DNA from: Rhodocollybia butyracea
Lineage: Eukaryota > Basidiomycota > Agaricomycetes > Agaricales > Omphalotaceae
NCBI GenBank assembly: GCA_015501585.1
Contig: JADNRY010000093.1
Span: 124,001-188,000 of the forward strand
Length of the DNA stretch: 64,000 bases
Direction of reading: 5' to 3'
The notes under the pieces are model-generated. The model was given only the letters and a program-made list of their open reading frames with translations, was not told the DNA's origin and did not search any database. Both the position numbers and the translations under genes were made by a program. Below are positions 9,623 through 21,542 of this stretch, one piece after another (the first letter of the stretch is position 1; each line of letters opens with the position of its first letter).

Positions 9623-12600
9623 TCAAAGCATACTCTCAACGACATCATTCTCTTCCTCCTTATCAAAAGCAGCTACTTCCCCTGCTTCTATTAGCTGCTC
9701 TTCCATGTTCACGTCTACGTCCACACGTTTATTCTGATTCTCTTTACGTTCCCTAGCAGCTTCTACGGATTCCACATCCATCACCATAGGCGGAATGGAT
9801 ACGGACGATTTGTCGGTATTCAGTTGTGAATACTCAAAAGTTTGGAGAGAGGTAGCCGCAGTCGCTAAAGTAGGCAGTTCTAGAACTGCCGATGCGCTTC
9901 GAGCAAGTTTTAGTGGAGGGGTAGAAGGGCTGGCGGTTCTATTAAGAGCGATCTGCTCTTGCTGGGAGTTGAAGGTTGAATTTACCGCCGCGTCATCAGA
10001 CGAGCTCTGGTTCGTCATCGAGATTGCTCGAGCGTTCCAAGCATTCCAAAGCTCATCGACAAATCTTGTATCTGTCTAAACAACATTATTAGTGTCTGAT
10101 ATCCAAGCGCGCAAATATATGGACATACTTGTAACAACCTCAATGTAACCGCCGTCAGATCTTCCTTACATTCCACCTTTATTGTTTGAAGAGAAAGTAC
10201 GGATGATAGACATTGAACAACGCGGTCAATGTCAGGGTTAGCAGGTACGCCATTCGCCAGAGCCTCTGAGACGTTGGCGGCAGAGGCTGGATCAGAAACT
10301 TGATCGCCATTGGGAACAACACTGGTTTTCACCCTTTGAGTAGGACTGAGTGATCTTTCCAGGTTCTCCTTACTTTCCCCTTCCTTGCCTCTTCCCCTTC
10401 CCCGACGAGTCTTCTTTCTAGTGGAAGATGGAGACCCAGCGGGTGGACTTGCAACGGCAACTGCAGCTGGAGGTGTAACAGGTACATTGGCTGTGGTTTC
10501 TCGCGATGGTTGTATGGGGGTGATGGAACGAGCAGGTCCTAGACTTGTCGAAGTCATCGTGGCAGCCTTGTCAGTATCTACACCGACAGGCTGCGCCGCT
10601 GTCCATTTGCCAGCGAAAGGTAAGAAACCTTTTAAGCTCGATCCGTGAACATTGTTGGCCTTTGAAGCGATCACTGCGTTGGGATCAGACACGGCCGGTG
10701 TCGTCGATCTACTAACATTTCGACTACTGGCATTCCGACTAGCTGTCCTCCGTTCGAGAAGCTGCTCACGAAGAGCCTGCTCCCTTCTTTCGAAAACGCG
10801 AAGGTCCGATAGAGCGTGCGTATCCGAAAAGTCCAGCTCTAAGATAGCTTCGTCGTCATCGTCATCGTCATCATCATCATCATCGTTGAGCCCAGAGTAC
10901 TCGCTGCCGCCGTTTGAAACTTGACGAGGGAGACCGGCAACAGGGCCAACACGAGGAGTGGCATCGCCACTGACCTCTAGATGATTATGCGAATACGATT
11001 GGACCTTCGATCCCAGTCCGATCATATCCAACAATTTCCGCCTGACTTCGTCTGGGCGGGACTCGGCGGTCGCCGTTGAGATAGCTTGACCGGCGGAAAG
11101 AGAGTCCAGTAAGGGAATGGGTTCGTCAAAATCCGCTATGGCAGGTCTCCGTTGGCGACCTGTCCCAACGTGCTCTAAACCTAACCCGAGGCCCGATACC
11201 GCAGCAGGGGAAGGAGAGGGCACAGCAGCTGCATCGAACATTGAAGCCAATTGTACAGGCGCCTGCGGACGAGGAGAGTGAATTTCAATGGCTTCTGGCT
11301 CATCTACAGCAGCAGGCTCAGAAGTAGGATAGGCCGCGCGCTCGGGCATAACGATAGAGGAAGATGAAGCTGAAGCGAAAATATCATTCAACAGTGCTAG
11401 TCCCGTGTTGTTAGTGCTGGTGGTAGCAGGAAGACTCTCCCCTCGTCCGGCCTGGGCTTTGGAACTGCCTAGCAAGACAGAGCCACTGAACTCGTCCAGT
11501 GGTTCAATTTTTCGACTCGGCTTAGTCCGACTTTTCCGCGCAGCATTTTGGGTTTCATTTGAAGGTGAAATCCGAGCTGATGCGAATAGGCTTTCGATAG
11601 TAACTTTGTTGGAGGAGGGCTGGGATGATGGGCCACTTGTTAAGGTGCCCTCGGTAGGCACCGGAGAAGAATTTGATTGAAGAACCGATGGTTTCACCAA
11701 CTTGGAAAACAACTTTTCAAGGTCAGAGACATGGTTGGCAGGATTCGCCATAGGAGTGATATCCCCGCTCTCAATGGGTCTCCCTCTCTTCTCTTTACGC
11801 CTCTTAGCCCTGCGGGGAGTTTCATCAACGGGTTCCAAAGTGAAGGATGGGGAATTTGTGGTTTGGTACAACAGAGGGTTAAGGTAACTTTGGTTCGGCG
11901 AGTGTCGCTGTGAACGCGGCTGAGAACTGGATGCGCTAAGGCTACCGGTATGAGAAGAGCTGGCAGCACTGACTCCGCTACCGGTGGAAGCGGCAGAAGC
12001 AGTGCGAAGAGGGATCCCGTTTGTAGGGGGTGGAGCTTTATCTGGTCCATAACGGAATTCTTCGGGATAGGGCAGGTTTTGTTTGACATAATCGTGCAAT
12101 CTGTGCATATTTTGAAACAAAGGACAGAAAGTAACATGGATACGACGAACCTGTTCATGACTTTTATCATAGGCTCTCTCGAGTCTGTAGTAAACATCCA
12201 TAATCCGATTGTTTGGGAAGTTGCTTTGTCTGCGCTGGGTGGATTCTCTCCATTCCATTTGTATCGCCGGTCGAAAGGGTCTATTGCAGCAATGTCACTG
12301 ACTCGATTCCTGCTCCAGTCTGGCCAAGTCCTTAACATGAGAATATTTCCATGGACGCCGACGTTATCCTCTGGCCACAGCCGTTGTATATAGTCATCCA
12401 TGCCCTGGCGATTCAGAATATAGAATCCGTAAGGAGGATAGTCGGCGCGCTCGTAGAGAAACATGGAGCCCTCGTATCCTTTCTTTTCCCATCGTTCTCC
12501 GTTGTGGTGATATACACATACATGAGAGAATTGGTCAAAAATTCGAAGAATCGATGGGTCGCGGCGTCGGAGAACCTTGAGATTGTGGGCGTAGCGTGAG

Positions 12601-12671
12601 GCGGCTGACATAAAAGAGGAGTCTACGCCATTGCGCGCCACTGACGCAGAACGTAGAGGAGATTTACTCAT
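9623..12671 (-). CDS. DCP1: mRNA-decapping enzyme subunit 1
   Basis: Three exons, 12671-12151, 12100-10129 and 10075-9623, join without frame error into 981 residues. The first about 180 residues are the EVH1-like Dcp1 domain: NLKVLRRRDPSILRIFDQ, VCVYHHNGERWEKKGYEGS, YGFYILNRQGMDDYIQRLWP, SQTIGLWMFTTDSREPM. Dcp1 activates Dcp2 in removing the 5' cap of mRNAs in P-bodies. The remaining 800 residues are low-complexity, rich in Ser, Ala and Pro, with an 11-residue aspartate run (near 10880), a basic RRGRGRGK stretch and a conserved C-terminal TDTRFVDELWNAWNAR just after the last intron, which matches the trimerisation-like end seen in fungal Dcp1 proteins. Much longer than yeast Dcp1 (about 230 residues), as is normal in basidiomycetes. 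Plus-strand open frames over 10385-12599 are shadows of this gene. Confidence 0.9.
10846..10890 (-). repeat. Trinucleotide run encoding the DCP1 aspartate tract
   Basis: Consecutive GAC/GAT codons (ATC/GTC on the plus strand) encode eleven Asp residues inside DCP1. Mixed codons suggest an old or selected tract rather than a fresh microsatellite expansion. Confidence 0.8.
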
Positions 12672-12838
12672 CGCTGTGGAGGAAAGGGAGGTTGTAGACC
12701 AGGCGCTTAAAAGTTCGGACCGAAATCGCGTCCACGTGGGAGGAGGTTTTTAAGCGCCAAAATGGCGCCTAAGTAATTACCTTTCCTTATCCCTACCTTG
12801 ACTCTTCGAGCGCGCCACACCACTTCTGAATCAAAGGA

Positions 12839-13745
12839 TGCCTATATTGAGCCAGCCAGACAATCAGACCGAGCAAGAACGACGTCCTACTGGCTGCACA
12901 CAGGATGCAGCGACTTCGGTCGTGGTTGCACTCCTCTCAGAGTCAATCCAATCAGTCGCGCTCTGCACACCGTAACGAATATAAAGGACATCATGGCCGG
13001 GCACCGTCATCCCAATCTCCCTTGCAATCGCCACAGTACCCGCGTGACCGTCAATTCAGGCCGCAAGTTCCTCTTGACTATGGACATGAGGTGTACATTC
13101 CACCATCGCCTGGTTTCTTCGGCCCTCCGCCACCGCAACCAAACAACTCAAGCATAGCGCCACCACCCCAATCGCCACAGTACCCGGATCGTCAATCCCG
13201 GCCGCAAGTTCATGGACATGATGTGTACATTCCGCCGTCGCCTGCCAGTGTCTACAGCCCTCTGCCACCGCAACCAAACGACTCAAACACAGCCCACCAC
13301 CCCAATCGTCACAGTACCGGATGTCAATTCAGGCGCAAGTTCCCCTGGGAATGACTATGTCATTACGTGCTGTCTACGTCGATCGCACTCAATTAATCGC
13401 ACAGTACCGATCGTCAATTAGCGCAAGTTCCCCTGGAATGGATATGGTTATCAACCCAGGCCGCAATTTCCCTCCAGCCATGGATCTGATGCCTACATTC
13501 GACCTCAAAATGCGTCGCCTGGTATCTTTATCCCTCCGCCACCGCAATTATACAGCTCATACGAGCATGTCATCACTGCCAGGTCCACCTCCAATGCTCA
13601 TACTTGTGTGTGGCGTGGTGTGCAGACAGCAGACCAGCAGTGGCATAGTCAACAACAGGGAGCTATCGTTGTCACATCAGTAAACTATATGCAGAGCACC
13701 CAAACTTTTGGCTACGCGTATGTAGTGCCACAACAGCAAAGGTGA
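12839..13745 (+). pseudogene. Pro/Gln-rich tandem-repeat gene, probably frame-broken
   Basis: A coding-like region with an imperfect tandem repeat of about 125 bases. Repeat units read QSPQYPxDRQxRPQV, then HxVYIPPSP, then PPPPQPN. The first two units (13010-13300) share one frame; in the third and fourth units (13310-13440) the frame is lost by single-base changes, and the last unit (QPRPQFPSSHGSDAYIRP, IFIPPPPQLYSSY) continues in another frame to a TGA at 13743-13745 after FGYAYVVPQQQR. No intron pair that restores the frame was found, so I call it damaged, but short introns or an assembly indel cannot be excluded. The start is uncertain (ATG at 12839, 12905 or 12992). No known domain. It could be a structural or low-complexity RNA-related protein; function unknown. 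Confidence 0.5.
13010..13560. repeat. Imperfect tandem repeat, about 125-bp unit, four units
   Basis: Blocks beginning near 13012, 13148, 13292 and 13400 share CAATCGCCACAGTACC followed by GATCGTCAATTC and CCGCAAGTTC segments. The third and fourth units are shortened and carry indels. Expansion and frame loss probably go together here. Confidence 0.75.
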
Positions 13746-14272
13746 CGGTGTCGAAAGTTGATGCGACTCAAGACTATTTTGCTCTGATTCTGCTTGCTGC
13801 CCTGCTTTCCTTTTCCTTCCATCTTATGATCTCGCGACGATTTACCTTATTTCATGGGTTGCACTACTTTCTTTCCACATTTTATGAATCTACGCTCTTA
13901 CGATTTCATGACAGTTGACCTGTGTCATCGCTGGTTGTTTTATGATTTTGTAAATTTATGGGCCACTTTTCCGTGTCATATGTATGAGCGAGAAGGTTCT
14001 TGGAGTAAACAATCGGTCAAAACATGAGAATACTCCCCAATTGCACATCACACCGAGTACTTTCTCACTCTGCAAATGTGTCAAATGACGCTCATTGACT
14101 CTAGAGACTGGAAGTCCGAATAAAACTTGTTTAAATTCATATAACTCGCTTTGTTGGGATGTATGCGCTTTTTTTCTTTAACTTTTGACTTCAAACCTTG
14201 CAAGTTATATTACCAAGAAATCTGACCCAGGAATACGTATATCAGCACAGTCCCAAATACCTTTACTACCTC
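13746..14272. other. Intergenic, no gene seen
   Basis: T-rich spacer between the ends of the Pro/Gln-rich gene and the convergent coiled-coil gene. Nothing recognisable beyond probable 3' untranslated sequence. Confidence 0.5.
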
Positions 14273-15744
14273 TCAATACTCCCAGGCGGAACGTCGTAAC
14301 TTTTCCAGCTCCTCCTGCTTTGCTTGATTATCAGCTTTCAATTGTGCAATTTCTTTCTTATTTCTTCGACGCTATACAAGGAAAATGAATGAGTGAAACC
14401 TATTAGATAGTAACTGTTATGCTAACCTTCAAGTTTTCTTTCTCCTTGATAATCTCTGCAACTAATATTTCACCCTCTTTCCTCAGCTGTTCTTTTTCTC
14501 TCTAAGCAAGTTCAACGTGAGAAAATCATGGTAGCAGAACAAGTACTTACCTCAATGGCCGAATCATACGTCTCAGATGTTGACGCAGGTTCTGGAGTAC
14601 GAGGAATGTTGCTGCCTGTACTAGGACCCTTCGCGACACTAGCACTACTATTATGGACCTCACCAGCAGTGCGATCAAGGCCACTAGGTCCAGCGCCCTC
14701 AGTAGAAATGGACCATCCACGTTTGCGGAGGTTTCGCGAAAACTCGGAGGTCCTTCTGGAGCCTGCTGGTTGACACTTGCGTGGTCATCCGCAAAATCTC
14801 CGAATAATGAATTGGGACTACTGTCAGCATGTCCAGTATACGGCGTCTGTGGTAGAGAAAGGACCCGCCGCTCTTGTCTCGCGGAGGTAGAAGAAAAGTG
14901 GCTTTGTGGATCTGGTTGGCTGGTATTGCGATGTTTTTTTGCCTTAGGACCAGATGAAGTAGTCAGCTTGGACTTGGTGAAATTTGGCAACATCTCTCGT
15001 TTCCGCTTGTTCTTTGCAAAATTGGGAGCGGGTTGATCATCTGCGAAAAAGTATTAATAAGAGGGTTTGCCAGTAAAGTAACGTACTCACCACCGCAACG
15101 TTGAAAATTAAATTCGAATACAACCCATGGATATTTCTCATCTATAAAACGCAACTTGTCTTGTCCATTTTTCCAGACAGCGTGAACAGTCCCATTGATT
15201 CTTTGCACCTCAAGTCGGACAGATCCCATGTCAGTAGCGGACTTTGACAACGCTGAGAAACGCAGTATCCATAGTATATCAGTGATAGCGGGAATCAAAA
15301 TGCCACTGCTTACCATGCGGCCGAAGTAGCTTGCCCTCTCCCTCATGAAATTCTCTGCTTGAACGAGACTGCGGGGCGGGGTCGGAACTACAAGTGAAAT
15401 TTGTTGCCTCCAGGACTTCTTCACCGTTAGGTTTCTTGGAGATGACCCTGTAATAGAGAGAAATCGGAGTCGAGCTGGGGAGGGTACGCCAATACAGATG
15501 ATGTTTGGTCTGAAATAGATTTTTGAGTCAACTGAATGAGGAAAAGGAACGATTCTCAAGTTGCTTGGCTACTTACTCGAGTTGGAAACCCACGGTCAGA
15601 AAGCAAAACGGGAGTTCTTACGTTCACTGTCCTTGTAATTTCATCCAAGACAGTTTCTATATCGGAGCATTGGATTTCGACATTATCCACATCGTTGCCA
15701 GAAGTACAAAGCCAGCATTCCAGTCCAAGAGCTTTCAGTCTCAT
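14273..15744 (-). CDS. Hypothetical protein with C-terminal coiled coil
   Basis: I do not recognise the family. Read on the minus strand from ATG at 15744 (MRLKALGLECWLCTSGND), splicing at GTAAGTAGCC...TTTCAG, GTAAGCAGTG...TCTCAG, GTGAGTACGT...CGCAG and two later introns gives a continuous chain: LYWRTLPSSTPISLYYRVI, LRPHALSKSATDMGSVRLEV, a basic linker (NFAKNKRKREMLPNF, KAKKHRN), a Ser/Pro-rich middle, and a charged helix REKEQLRKEGEILVAEIIKE ... EIAQLKADNQAKQEELEKLR ending SAWEY at 14273. The last part is a clear coiled coil. A 56-nt intron or a frameshift near 14770-14830 is needed to link the Ser/Pro-rich part with the coiled coil. The N-terminal half resembles basidiomycete domains of unknown function (DUF7918-like) but I am not sure. 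Basic clusters suggest a nuclear protein. Confidence 0.55.
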
Positions 15745-16710
15745 TTGATGGTTCAAGTTCAAGTTCAGGTTTGATAAGGTAAGATTTGAGCGCTACTTAC
15801 TCACTTGTCCTACAGTCACATACTACGCATCTATTTCGTTGTCCACCCTGACTTACCTAGTGTAAAATGTTGGAGGATTTTTTCGCGATTGCAGCTACTT
15901 AACATGTCAGAGCCACTTGATGTGCCGGCACCTACAGCTGAGAGTTTGCACGTAGACGGTCAAATCAACTGGTGATTTGCTGGTGATTACCGTAACTTTG
16001 GCTTCCACTTCTCTCGCGCCGTCTAATTGTAACTTGCTGGTGAATGTGATGCTTTAGAGGCGCGTTGCGGTTTTCGCTCAGCGGATCGAGCGCGAGCTGA
16101 ATAATTACACTTCAGCTCGCGCAATTATGACCGGAAACGGGCACGTTTCACGAATTGTCAAAGAAAGTTTCTCGATGTTGTGACCACATGTACATACTCG
16201 GGGCTACGGTACTAGGAGGTAACAGTCTTGAGACATTCTGTCAATGATCTATCTTACTATTTGACTCGTCCAGTCAAATTCTGATTATAAAAACCAAATT
16301 TGTTTTGAAGCAGCGTTCAATTGGGCTTCTGGACCGTTCAATGTCGAGCCCGCGGTGCATTGTCGTCGTCGATCCTGCTTTCGGAACTAGAGCCCCCAAG
16401 AAAAGCGAGGAAGGCCTTGTGGAGGCGACAGAAGACAAAAGGCTCGTATTCGAAGGTCACTTTACTATCTCTTCTGAATGGAATAGAGTCGTATTAAGTA
16501 ATTATTACCATTAATCAACACATTATTTTCTAAGAGTTGTCCATAGGTGATGTACGATTTCAAGTGAAGCAAACGAAGGACATACAAAGGGAAAAAAGAG
16601 AGTATTGCTTTAGGAAAGGCAACAGACGACGACGTGAGCAGCGAAACAAAATGAAAGAATACTAAATGTCCTCTAGTTCGGCTAGGTTGGTCCATATGTT
16701 AAAAAGCGCA
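15745..16710. other. Intergenic, no supported gene
   Basis: About 1 kb with no supported gene. A short plus-strand open frame at 16305-16514 has no motif. The region probably contains the promoter of the coiled-coil gene and the 3' flank of the repeat-rich gene at 16711. Confidence 0.5.
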
Positions 16711-19375
16711 CTAGTTGGCTCCGTTTGCACCCACCTGAAGCAAGGAACTTTCCTGGCTAGGATTACCCGGCGCGAGCATGAAAAATACCGGGGCCTGCGA
16801 CGAGGCGTTCATGCCGTTGAAGTTTTGTGTCATCCTTGACCAGTCGGTTTCATTCCTAAAATCCATCTCACCGAGCCGGCCACCGGGAATCTGAACAGGT
16901 ACTGCAGACGGAGTGGGAGGTGCTCTAGCACGGGCGTATTGCATGTATTGCATTGCGGAGGTAGTTGGTACCTGGACAAGCGAACCCTGCGTTGGGGACA
17001 CGACCGAAGCAGCTGACGCCTGCTGTAGCGCATAGTTAGATCCGATGAAGGTTTGTTGAGGAGTGCGTCGCATGCTGAAGCTGGGTTCAATGGCGACACC
17101 ATTGGGGCCCGGCAAGGCAGATTCAGCGTGCGAACGTTTCAATAACAATTTAGAATCAAAATCATCAGGGGCTTGGTTCAACCGCTTCGATATGATATGC
17201 TGAAGAATATCTTCAGTCATTTTCTGGCTCGCGGCCTGTCTACTCGCCATCTGGCGGATTTCGTTCGTCAGCTGAGTGATTTCATTGCGATTCTGGATTT
17301 GCATGACTATATCCCTGGTTTCGTTGATATCCGCACGGAGGTTAACGAGCTCAAAACCGTCAACAGCAGGGTAAGACAGAGCAGTCGCTTGAGTTGATAG
17401 GATGTGCTGAAGCATATCCTCCATTGTTTTCTGACTCGCGGCTTGCCTGCTCGCTGCCTCTCGGATTTCGGAAGTCAGCTGGGCGATTTCATCGTGGTGT
17501 TCCATGACTTGGTTCTGGATTTGAACGACTATATACCGTGTCTCGTTGATGTCTCCGCGGAGCTTATCAAGCTCGGCAGCGTCTGGGGCAGGGAATGACG
17601 GAGTAGTCGGTGTAAAGCGTTGGGTCAAGTCCACACTATTCCTGACTAGAAGAAGAGTCTTGAGTTGTTTAGCGTCCTTTTTGAGTCCTTTGACATCAAG
17701 AAAGACATCTTCCTTGAGAGTTTCGCCCCAGAGGGTGGGCGAGGATCTACGCTTACGAGTGCGCTTTGGGGTATTCGGAATAGGAATCGAGGAGTCTAAC
17801 TCAAGGTCGGGCACGTCGCTAGTGTTGGAAGTCTCAATGACACTTTGTATGGAGCTGGATATAGTCCGAGGGTGATAGTCGGCTGCCACGGTATTGAAGC
17901 TGTTACCAGTTTTTTCCATCTGCGTGGAAGGCAGAGTATCGGGTTGAGTGGGAGTACGAACAGAATAGTCCCGCTCAAGACCAGAAATGCTGTTGGGAGC
18001 GTCGATGACATTTTCTGCGGAGCTAGAGATAGTCGGAGGGTCACTCTCGCTTCCCGGGTTATGAAAGCTGGGGTTTTCTATGTTCAGAGGCGCAGGGCGA
18101 GTCGGAGTGCGAACAGAATAGTTCGGTTCAAGGCCAGAGATGTCAGTAGAACTAGAAGGGTGGGTGTCGCTTTCCATGGAGCTAGAGATAATCGGAGGGC
18201 AAAAGTCGGCTGCTGGACCATTAAAGTCTCCATCGGTGTCTTTCATGTGGGCAGAAGAAGGAACGCGGACAGTCGGGTCAGGTACAGGGTAGTCTAGCTC
18301 AGGGGCAGGGATGTTGATGGAGTCAAAAGCGTCAATGGCGCTTTCGCAGTAAGAACTAGTCGGTGAGCAACAGTCAGTTGTTGAGCTATGGAAGCCTTCA
18401 TCGGTGTGGGCGGAAGGCAAAGGAATGGGGGGAGTTGCAGTGCGAGAAGAGCAGTCGAGGTCGCACGCCGCTGCTGCGGTGTCGGTGACACTTTCTGCAC
18501 AGCTGGGACCAGTCGGAGAGCAGCATTCAGTTGCCGAGCTATGACAGCATTCATCGGTGTCTTCCATCTGGGTGGAAAGCAGAGTGGGATCAGAGCAGTC
18601 CAGCTCGAGGTAAGGGATGTCGGTAGAGTTGCAAGTGACATCCATGCTTTCTGCGGGACTACTCGGGGAGCAGCATTCGGCTGCTGAGGTTTGAGTGTCA
18701 TCACCGGTGCATTCCTTGTGCGCAGAAGCGGAATCAGCACAGTCGAGGTCAAGACAAGGAATATCAGTAGAGTTGCACGTGTCAACGATGTCTGCAGAGC
18801 TGCAACTACTCGGGGAACAGCATTCACTTGCAGAGTCATCATTGGTGGTTTCTGTGTGCTCGGAAGGCGTAGAAAAGGAGGGACTCGTGGTACAAGGCTC
18901 AGCGTCCGTAGTGCAGTTGGCGGGTTCGGCTGGCGTACATAAAGGCGTTTGGAAGGAAATGAGAGGTGCATGAGCAGTGCCTGCTAGAGTGAAGGCGGCA
19001 ACATCCTTCAAGTCCCTAGTGTACGTGAAGTTCGTTGGGTCAGTGCTTGCAGCAGCTTGACCAGAAACAACCCTGACTTGGATCTGTAATGGGGCGTCAG
19101 TAACACGTCCAAAAACTACAAAGGTAAGATGTGCACTGACTGAATCACCGTCACGCAGACCCGCGACCTTTGTAAGATCAAATACAACATCGTGTTCATC
19201 GGCTTCAACTTGTGGTTTTAGGGCGTAGGCGATGCCAGTACCAGTGATAATGTACATGCTTGCATCATACATTCCATTATTGGAGACAACAACTTTGCAA
19301 ATCTGGAATGAGAAATGGATTATTCTCAGCTGGAATAACGAAAAAAAACTAGAGACGTACGTTTCTAGCGGACAT
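16711..19375 (-). CDS. Large Ser/Asp/Cys-rich repeat protein with coiled coils
   Basis: Two exons: 19375-19361 (MSARN) and 19302-16711, joined at GTACGT...CAG, give 868 residues. I do not recognise the family. Residues 1 to about 110 look like a small beta-rich domain (ICKVVVSNNGMYDASMYIIT ... LTFVVFGRVTDAPLQIQVRV). Residues about 110-520 are imperfect repeats of 45-50 residues built on ECCSPSS, then DxCNSTDIPxLxLDC, then a Thr/Pro spacer; the cysteine pairs fade toward the C-terminal copies. A basic TPKRTRKRRSS stretch could be a nuclear signal. Then come two direct repeats of a coiled-coil block (LRxDINETRxIVxQIQN ... EIxQLTxEIR ... SRQAASQK). The tail is Gln/Ala/Pro-rich. No signal peptide is visible, so the cysteines are unlikely to be secreted disulphides. 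Function unknown. Confidence 0.7.
17760..18960 (-). repeat. Coding tandem repeat with CC-SPSS / NSTDIP motifs
   Basis: About eight degenerate copies of a 45-50-codon unit inside the 868-residue gene. The N-terminal copies keep ECCSPSS and CNSTDIPxLELDC; later copies replace the Cys residues but keep the SxES...DxPxLE spacing. Confidence 0.75.
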
Positions 19376-20861
19376 ATTTGGAAGAAAGACAGAGTTCTTT
19401 ACGAACAGACTCAAGTATGGAGAGCAAAGGAAGGTGGGTGGTTGAGTGAGTATAAAATTTGAGTCTGGACTGGTTTTATAGCAGCACGAAACCCGCAAGG
19501 CCACGACGTATATCGTGGCACGGACACACGAAGAATACTCCTGACAAGCTAGGCTACCACTGCCACTGTGCTCGCTGTCATATCTTGCCTGGACAGCTAA
19601 GGGTCAGATCGTCTGCTAAATGGACGGAAATTTTTCTAGCCGACGCTTCCTTGCCTTGGAAGATGCCTTAACCCCTGGTAAGTAGAAGAGGGAGAAGGGG
19701 AAACGTCACGGTCAAACTTGATAAAATAAGTTGAAATCGAGACTCACTAGTTAGATAGCTGGATAGACGCGTTCAGGACGCGTTACGTCGTCCATGTGCG
19801 GCTATTACCTCCGTGTTTATGCATATACTTGGCTTGCCATTTTGAGCGTGAGCGTATTTTGGAGAGGAACCTGTGGAACGAGGATGAGAAGTCATACATG
19901 GTGATGTTTGGAGTTCTTGACGAGCTTGAACATGTTTCTGCGCCAGAACGCAAGTGAAGTGTGCGGTTGTGCCTAGTAGTAGGGTCGACGAGGTGTACCT
20001 CGTAGAGGCGTGCCTGTAGGATCCTTGGCTGAAAGATACAATGGCATTTTGAAGGGATTTATCGTCGGGCGAAATCCACTACCGACGTTATTGAACGTTT
20101 CATTTGAACCCGCCCGGGTCTAGATTGGTTATAATCTTCATGTTCCATCAGTGCCAACGAAGCTACAGGTGACTTTGCAGTCGTCCTTGGATTGCGTAAA
20201 TTTTTGCGACAGCCTTGATGGCGTACGGCAAGTGTAGCTCAGCGGGCGAAAACGGACAAAGATTCGAAAGAAACATAGTGGCAAGTCGTAACGTTCTCAA
20301 GATCTGAGCGCCTATTTGCGTCCCACGGTGATCAAGGCTTTGCAGCCAGTTCGCCAACGCGTCAACACCGAACGAAGTTGAACGTCTCGATGTATGATCA
20401 CGAAACACTTGGGAGTGGCAAGGAGCTAAGACTGACGTGTGCTATTTTTCTTCCAAGTCTTATCGCCCTATACCCTTTGAAGATGCTGCTCCTGACGTCG
20501 GTGCATGGTGGTCCTGGACTGCTGCGTCTTCCACAAGTATCATCAAGTTCTTCAAGCGAGCGTCCAGCGCCGCTAGGACACCTTCACCAGGACACTTTCA
20601 CCGACCTAGTTCATTATTAGTCCATTAGTCTAGATCTTGCATTCAATCTATGCATTAATCTATGCATTAATCGATGCTCACTGATATGTTCAGTAGTAAC
20701 ATTAAACCGATGTCTGAATTCACCCTTCTATGCAACCACAAAATAAAACAGAATGCACGAGCTAGGCGGTGGCGAATACTGATTAGGTGCAGTGAGCGCA
20801 GTGTATCCATATAACCCTCTATAGAACAATCTAGATCAAACAAAACATCTGTAGTACCGGT
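19376..20861. other. Gene-poor stretch with decayed coding-like fragments
   Basis: No intact gene is supported. Short plus-strand fragments look coding but are broken by stops: MDGNFSSRRFLALEDALTPG near 19620, SLAERYNGILKGFIVGRNPL near 20020, and SYRPIPFEDAAPDVGAWWSW near 20455. I could not join them by plausible introns nor place them in a family. They may be remnants of one or more lost genes or of a transposon. Confidence 0.4.
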
Positions 20862-21542
20862 TTATAATTTCCCCTCTGGGCTGACTCCGTTCGCCGTTTT
20901 CGTCGACTCTCTAGGCTTCACATCAAAGAACTCGTCCTGGGCAAATCTGGTATAACCTTCCCGAGCCAGACAATTGAGCCCAACTTGTTTATCCATATCA
21001 ATGTCTTCTATAAGTGCCTCTAAATCTTAGAGATTCAGAAAGATGTACAAACACACTGGATACAAACACGCACCTCTCGACACATAATCCAATTGGGGTC
21101 TGATATATCCTAACACTAGCGCTTTCATCTGGTGCCCGTAGAAATCCGACGGAAACGTGTGCAGAATATGGATTTCAGCCGTTAATCTCTCGTTTTTGTA
21201 GTATGGATTCCATCCCAAACTCATCACCATTGGCAGAACTGCTGCATCCTCTTCTCTCATTGTGCTTCCTTCTCCTGGAAAAACCTTAGCGTACCCGTAA
21301 TATACGCCTGTATCCACTTTGCCTCTCATCGCCTCCACACTCTCACTGTCGTCTGGTAGATTAGCTGTTGGGCACCCAAGATCTTTTCCTCCACGACCGA
21401 AACCTTTGCATACTGGTCCTTCAAGACGAATTGGATACGGCAAACTGGGTGACGATGGACCGACAATTAGAGGACGTGAGTCACGAAAAGATTGGGTTTG
21501 AAACGGTGCCTCTGGCCGACTAATATTCGATTCAGCAACCAT
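20862..21542 (-). CDS. FMN1: Riboflavin kinase
   Basis: Exons 21542-21074 and 21019-20862, joined at GTGCGT...TTTAG, give 208 residues. The enzyme makes FMN from riboflavin and ATP. Seen: the flavokinase signature GFGRGGKDLGCPTANLP (residues 47-63), TGVYYGYAKV, MSLGWNPYYKNERLTAEIHI with the probable catalytic Glu at residue 123, FYGHQMKALVLGYIRPQ, and the C-terminal ALIEDIDMDKQVGLNCL. The start MVAESNISRP fits fungal homologues. An in-frame ATG at 21632, or an upstream exon from ATG 21805 spliced at GTAAATC...CTCACAG (also in frame), would add a basic, Ser-rich N-terminal extension that could act as a mitochondrial presequence; this is only a possibility. Length without the extension is typical for monofunctional eukaryotic riboflavin kinase. 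Confidence 0.93.

Noticed and set aside
10385..12599. Long plus-strand open frames
   Set aside because: They lie opposite DCP1 exons and have low-complexity Leu/Ser composition expected from the antisense of Ser/Ala/Pro-rich codons.
17173..18973. Plus-strand open frames and alternative minus frames across the repeat gene
   Set aside because: Shadows of the 868-residue repeat gene; their compositional bias mirrors its repeats.
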